This document shows, piece by piece, positions 62,401-64,000 of a stretch of DNA of 64,000 nucleotides. The notes under the pieces were generated by a model. It had not been told where the DNA came from, did not search any database, and saw only the letters and a program-made list of their open reading frames with translations. Origin of the DNA: Cardiocondyla obscurior. Its lineage: Eukaryota; Arthropoda; Insecta; Hymenoptera; Formicidae. Each line of letters starts with the position of its first letter. Position 1 is the stretch's first letter. Both the position numbers and the translations under genes were made by a program. The DNA is taken from assembly GCF_019399895.1 (NCBI RefSeq), contig NC_091882.1, positions 1,178,001 to 1,242,000 on the forward strand. The letters are read 5' to 3'.

Positions 62401-63777
62401 ATCGTATTATCATCGATTATTATTTATGTTTTTTACTATCATTTTTTAGAATATTTTCCATAATTTTATGTTACTTAATACATTTTATATTTTTAACTTA
62501 ATTTAATATTATATAAATTAAATTTAGTTAAAAAATTAAAAAAAAAATACAATAAAAAAAATGTTACTTTTAAGTCGTTCGCTTTTATTTTTGGCATTTT
62601 TTAACAAAGGTGTTCTTATGATTGCAGATTATCCAAATCAGGACAGTGTTTATGGAAAACAGGACTATGGTAAGTACAACTCGCAATACAGAAAAATTCA
62701 TTGATAAAAAAAAAGATTTAGCTAAGTTTATTGAAAAAGGAAATGTGTAAGATCTAGATACAAAAACTATTAAATAAGTCATAATAATATAGGACGCATT
62801 CAAGAAAAAAATATTTAAAAGGTACAAAGAATGATATAAAAAAAGACGTAATGTATCGATATTAATTTATATGCAACATTTATACACATTTTCGTGTTTT
62901 GACAAGAAAATATTTCATAAAATTCGAGAGATTTTGATGAAATTTTGTTATATACAAAATAATAACCGGGGTGGATTATTCAAATAATTCCAAAAGATTT
63001 TGTGAATTTGAAATATGCGATTTCCAAACCATCAAAGAAATTTAGTTGAAAATTCAGTTAAAAGTGATAATACCGCACACAATGTAACGGTTTGTAACAC
63101 AAAAAAGAATGTGTATCTAGGGTCGGACGTAGCATTATAATGAAATTATTTTACGCTGTGTTAGGTACGAATGCAATATTACAAGAAATATTTAAAGACA
63201 TTACTAACCATTATTCGCAGTACACCAAAACGTTTGCAATATATCATGAGAACACTCGCAGTACTAAAAGAAGTATTTGCAGTTCTACAAAGGCGGCTTT
63301 TAACATAAAAGCATTTGCAATATCATACAGAACGTAAAATCGTAGAAAAAGATTCCTGCCAGATTGTCTGCATAGTGGAAAATGTTTACAAGATTTTTGC
63401 AGTGTTTGAAAGCATTAGCAAGATTAAAAAACCGTCCACGAAAATAAAATGTTCGATAATAACAATAAAGCTGATTGAGGAATCCATTTTCCTAGTATTT
63501 AAGAATCGATAAAAGGCAAATGAAATTGTGGCGTGCACTTCTGTACACACGTAACATATACATATATAAAAATGTCGAAAAATAGGCAGGTAAAGACAGA
63601 TAGGTAGCGATTATATCAGAAGAATTTATATGAAATAGGGCGTTCAATTTTTGTGTATATGTATATGAGAAGCAGGATCACTAATTTAATTTCTCAAGTA
63701 ATGGAACGGAGGAGCTATGGTTGTTTGCAGGTGGCAGTGCTGGTTACCAAAACGCCCAGTCTCAACGACGTTATTAA
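59456..63777 (+). CDS. RGG/YG-rich low-complexity protein, probably RNA-binding
   Basis: Coding exons 59456-59550, 59796-59945, 60034-60240, 60353-60547, 60627-60789, 60929-61040, (cassette 61518-61649), 62628-62669, 63731-63777. All join in compatible phase: 336 aa without the cassette, 380 aa with it. ATG at 59456, 12 nt after the acceptor at 59443; stop TAA 63775-63777. The N-terminal half is dense RGG/GRGG repeat (for example GGFRGRAGPGG, MRGRGGFGDRGR, PPGRGGRGGHGG). A basic KRPRFD patch, possibly a nuclear localisation signal, follows at about residue 205. The C-terminal half is a YG/Q-rich prion-like segment (GGYGSQQGYTQSYQGYESY) ending SQRRY. No RRM or zinc finger is visible. The composition recalls the FUS/caz, FAM98 or hnRNP tails, so an RNA-granule role is plausible but inferred. 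I do not recognise the orthologue. Confidence 0.88.
61059..61125. repeat. Strong stem-loop in RGG gene intron, just after an exon donor
   Basis: Arm 61059-61090 (contains AACTAAAAGAGATAC) pairs with 61096-61125 (contains GTATCTCTTTTAGTT) with only a few mismatches or bulges around a 5-base loop (GTCTG). The stem of about 29 bp starts 18 bases after the donor at 61041. It could be a small-RNA precursor, a tiny MITE or a splicing-regulatory structure. Confidence 0.75.
61518..61649 (+). CDS. Cassette exon of the RGG-rich protein
   Basis: 132 nt (44 codons) between TCTAG (61513-61517) and the donor TTACG|GTTAG. It enters and leaves in phase 1 exactly like the flanking junction 61040/62628, so it can be included or skipped without changing frame. 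It adds a Gln/Gly/Asp-rich segment (QQEAVSSAGPGGGGDFVSMN, then an acidic stretch). The acceptor has a weak pyrimidine tract, which fits alternative use. Confidence 0.6.
61650..62627. other. AT-rich intron of the RGG gene with a solo GGTGTCC end
   Basis: No exon was accepted here. AAGGTGTCCGTAAAA near 62329-62343 resembles one terminus of the GGTGTCC-type short elements, without its partner. The rest is AT-rich with short homopolymer runs. Confidence 0.5.
62670..63730. other. Last intron of the RGG gene
   Basis: AT-rich intron of 1061 nt between the 42-nt exon 62628-62669 and the terminal exon at 63731. Two short open frames (63140-63337 and 63315-63512) have no recognisable content and no splice context. 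Confidence 0.6.
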
Positions 63778-64000
63778 AGATATTCGTCACTTAATTAAAC
63801 AATCCGCTCATTAATTTTGTATCTAAGTAGACAACAATTTTCCCAGGCGAAAAAAAAAACAAAAAAAAAAAAAAAACAGATCGAATTTGCTTCCCGCACG
63901 AGAAAGAGAATGACATTCTCTTGTATTAAAAATGCGAGATTCCATTGTTGGTAAAAGAACAATGACAATCGAGGGAATCTGGAAGTAAAATGACGATACA
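63778..64000 (+). other. 3'UTR of the RGG gene (runs off the window)
   Basis: Sequence after the stop codon with an A-rich tract at about 63848-63878. No AATAAA is seen before the window ends, so the mRNA probably continues past 64000. Confidence 0.6.

Noticed and set aside
1..64000. Bacterial-type systems (CRISPR, operons, integrases) or viral genes
   Set aside because: Gene structure is intron-rich animal DNA; no regularly spaced repeat array, and no reverse transcriptase, transposase or viral protein was recognised.

Overview
This window is animal nuclear DNA, almost certainly insect. Genes are split by GT-AG introns, there are many microsatellites and short terminal-inverted-repeat elements, and the proteins are of insect type. 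A hymenopteran (ant-like) source fits the abrupt shift from CpG-rich DNA on the left to AT-rich, CpG-poor DNA on the right, but this is inference. There is no bacterial operon, CRISPR array or viral genome here.

Layout. (1) 1-18356: CpG-rich non-coding DNA with no convincing exon on the plus strand. It is probably intron or upstream sequence of the next gene, and holds hairpins and one candidate small secreted ORF. (2) 18357-28793, plus strand: the last four coding exons of an Ig-TM-TIR receptor of the interleukin-1-receptor type (IL1RAPL/SIGIRR-like). The exons encode the end of an Ig domain, the membrane span, TIR box 1, and the rest of the TIR domain with the stop. The 5' end was not found. 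(3) 28794-36842: 3' flank and intergenic DNA with a hairpin and a strong G-quadruplex motif. (4) 36843-44618, minus strand, with a probable 5'UTR exon near 50243: a complete 14-exon ABCC transporter (MRP4 / lethal(2)03659 type). The exons sum to exactly 1362 codons including the stop. (5) 53487-57208, minus strand: complete polo kinase (PLK1 orthologue), 7 exons, 575 aa. (6) 57209-58880: a divergent promoter region with E-boxes and a 44-bp imperfect inverted repeat. (7) 59456-63777, plus strand, with a non-coding first exon ending at 58992: an RGG/YG-rich low-complexity, probably RNA-binding protein of 336 or 380 aa depending on one cassette exon.

The four genes share no evident pathway: an immune/neuronal-type receptor, an efflux pump, a mitotic kinase and an RNA-granule-type protein. 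The three on the right lie in CpG-poor DNA, as expected of germline-methylated housekeeping genes in Hymenoptera. The receptor lies in CpG-rich DNA. No wholly new system was found. The best leads are the receptor with a degenerate TIR box 2, several hairpin-forming elements, the repeat-expanded KEN-rich linker in the ABC transporter, an ORF followed by a poly(A) signal inside polo intron 1, and a phase-compatible cassette exon in the RGG gene.
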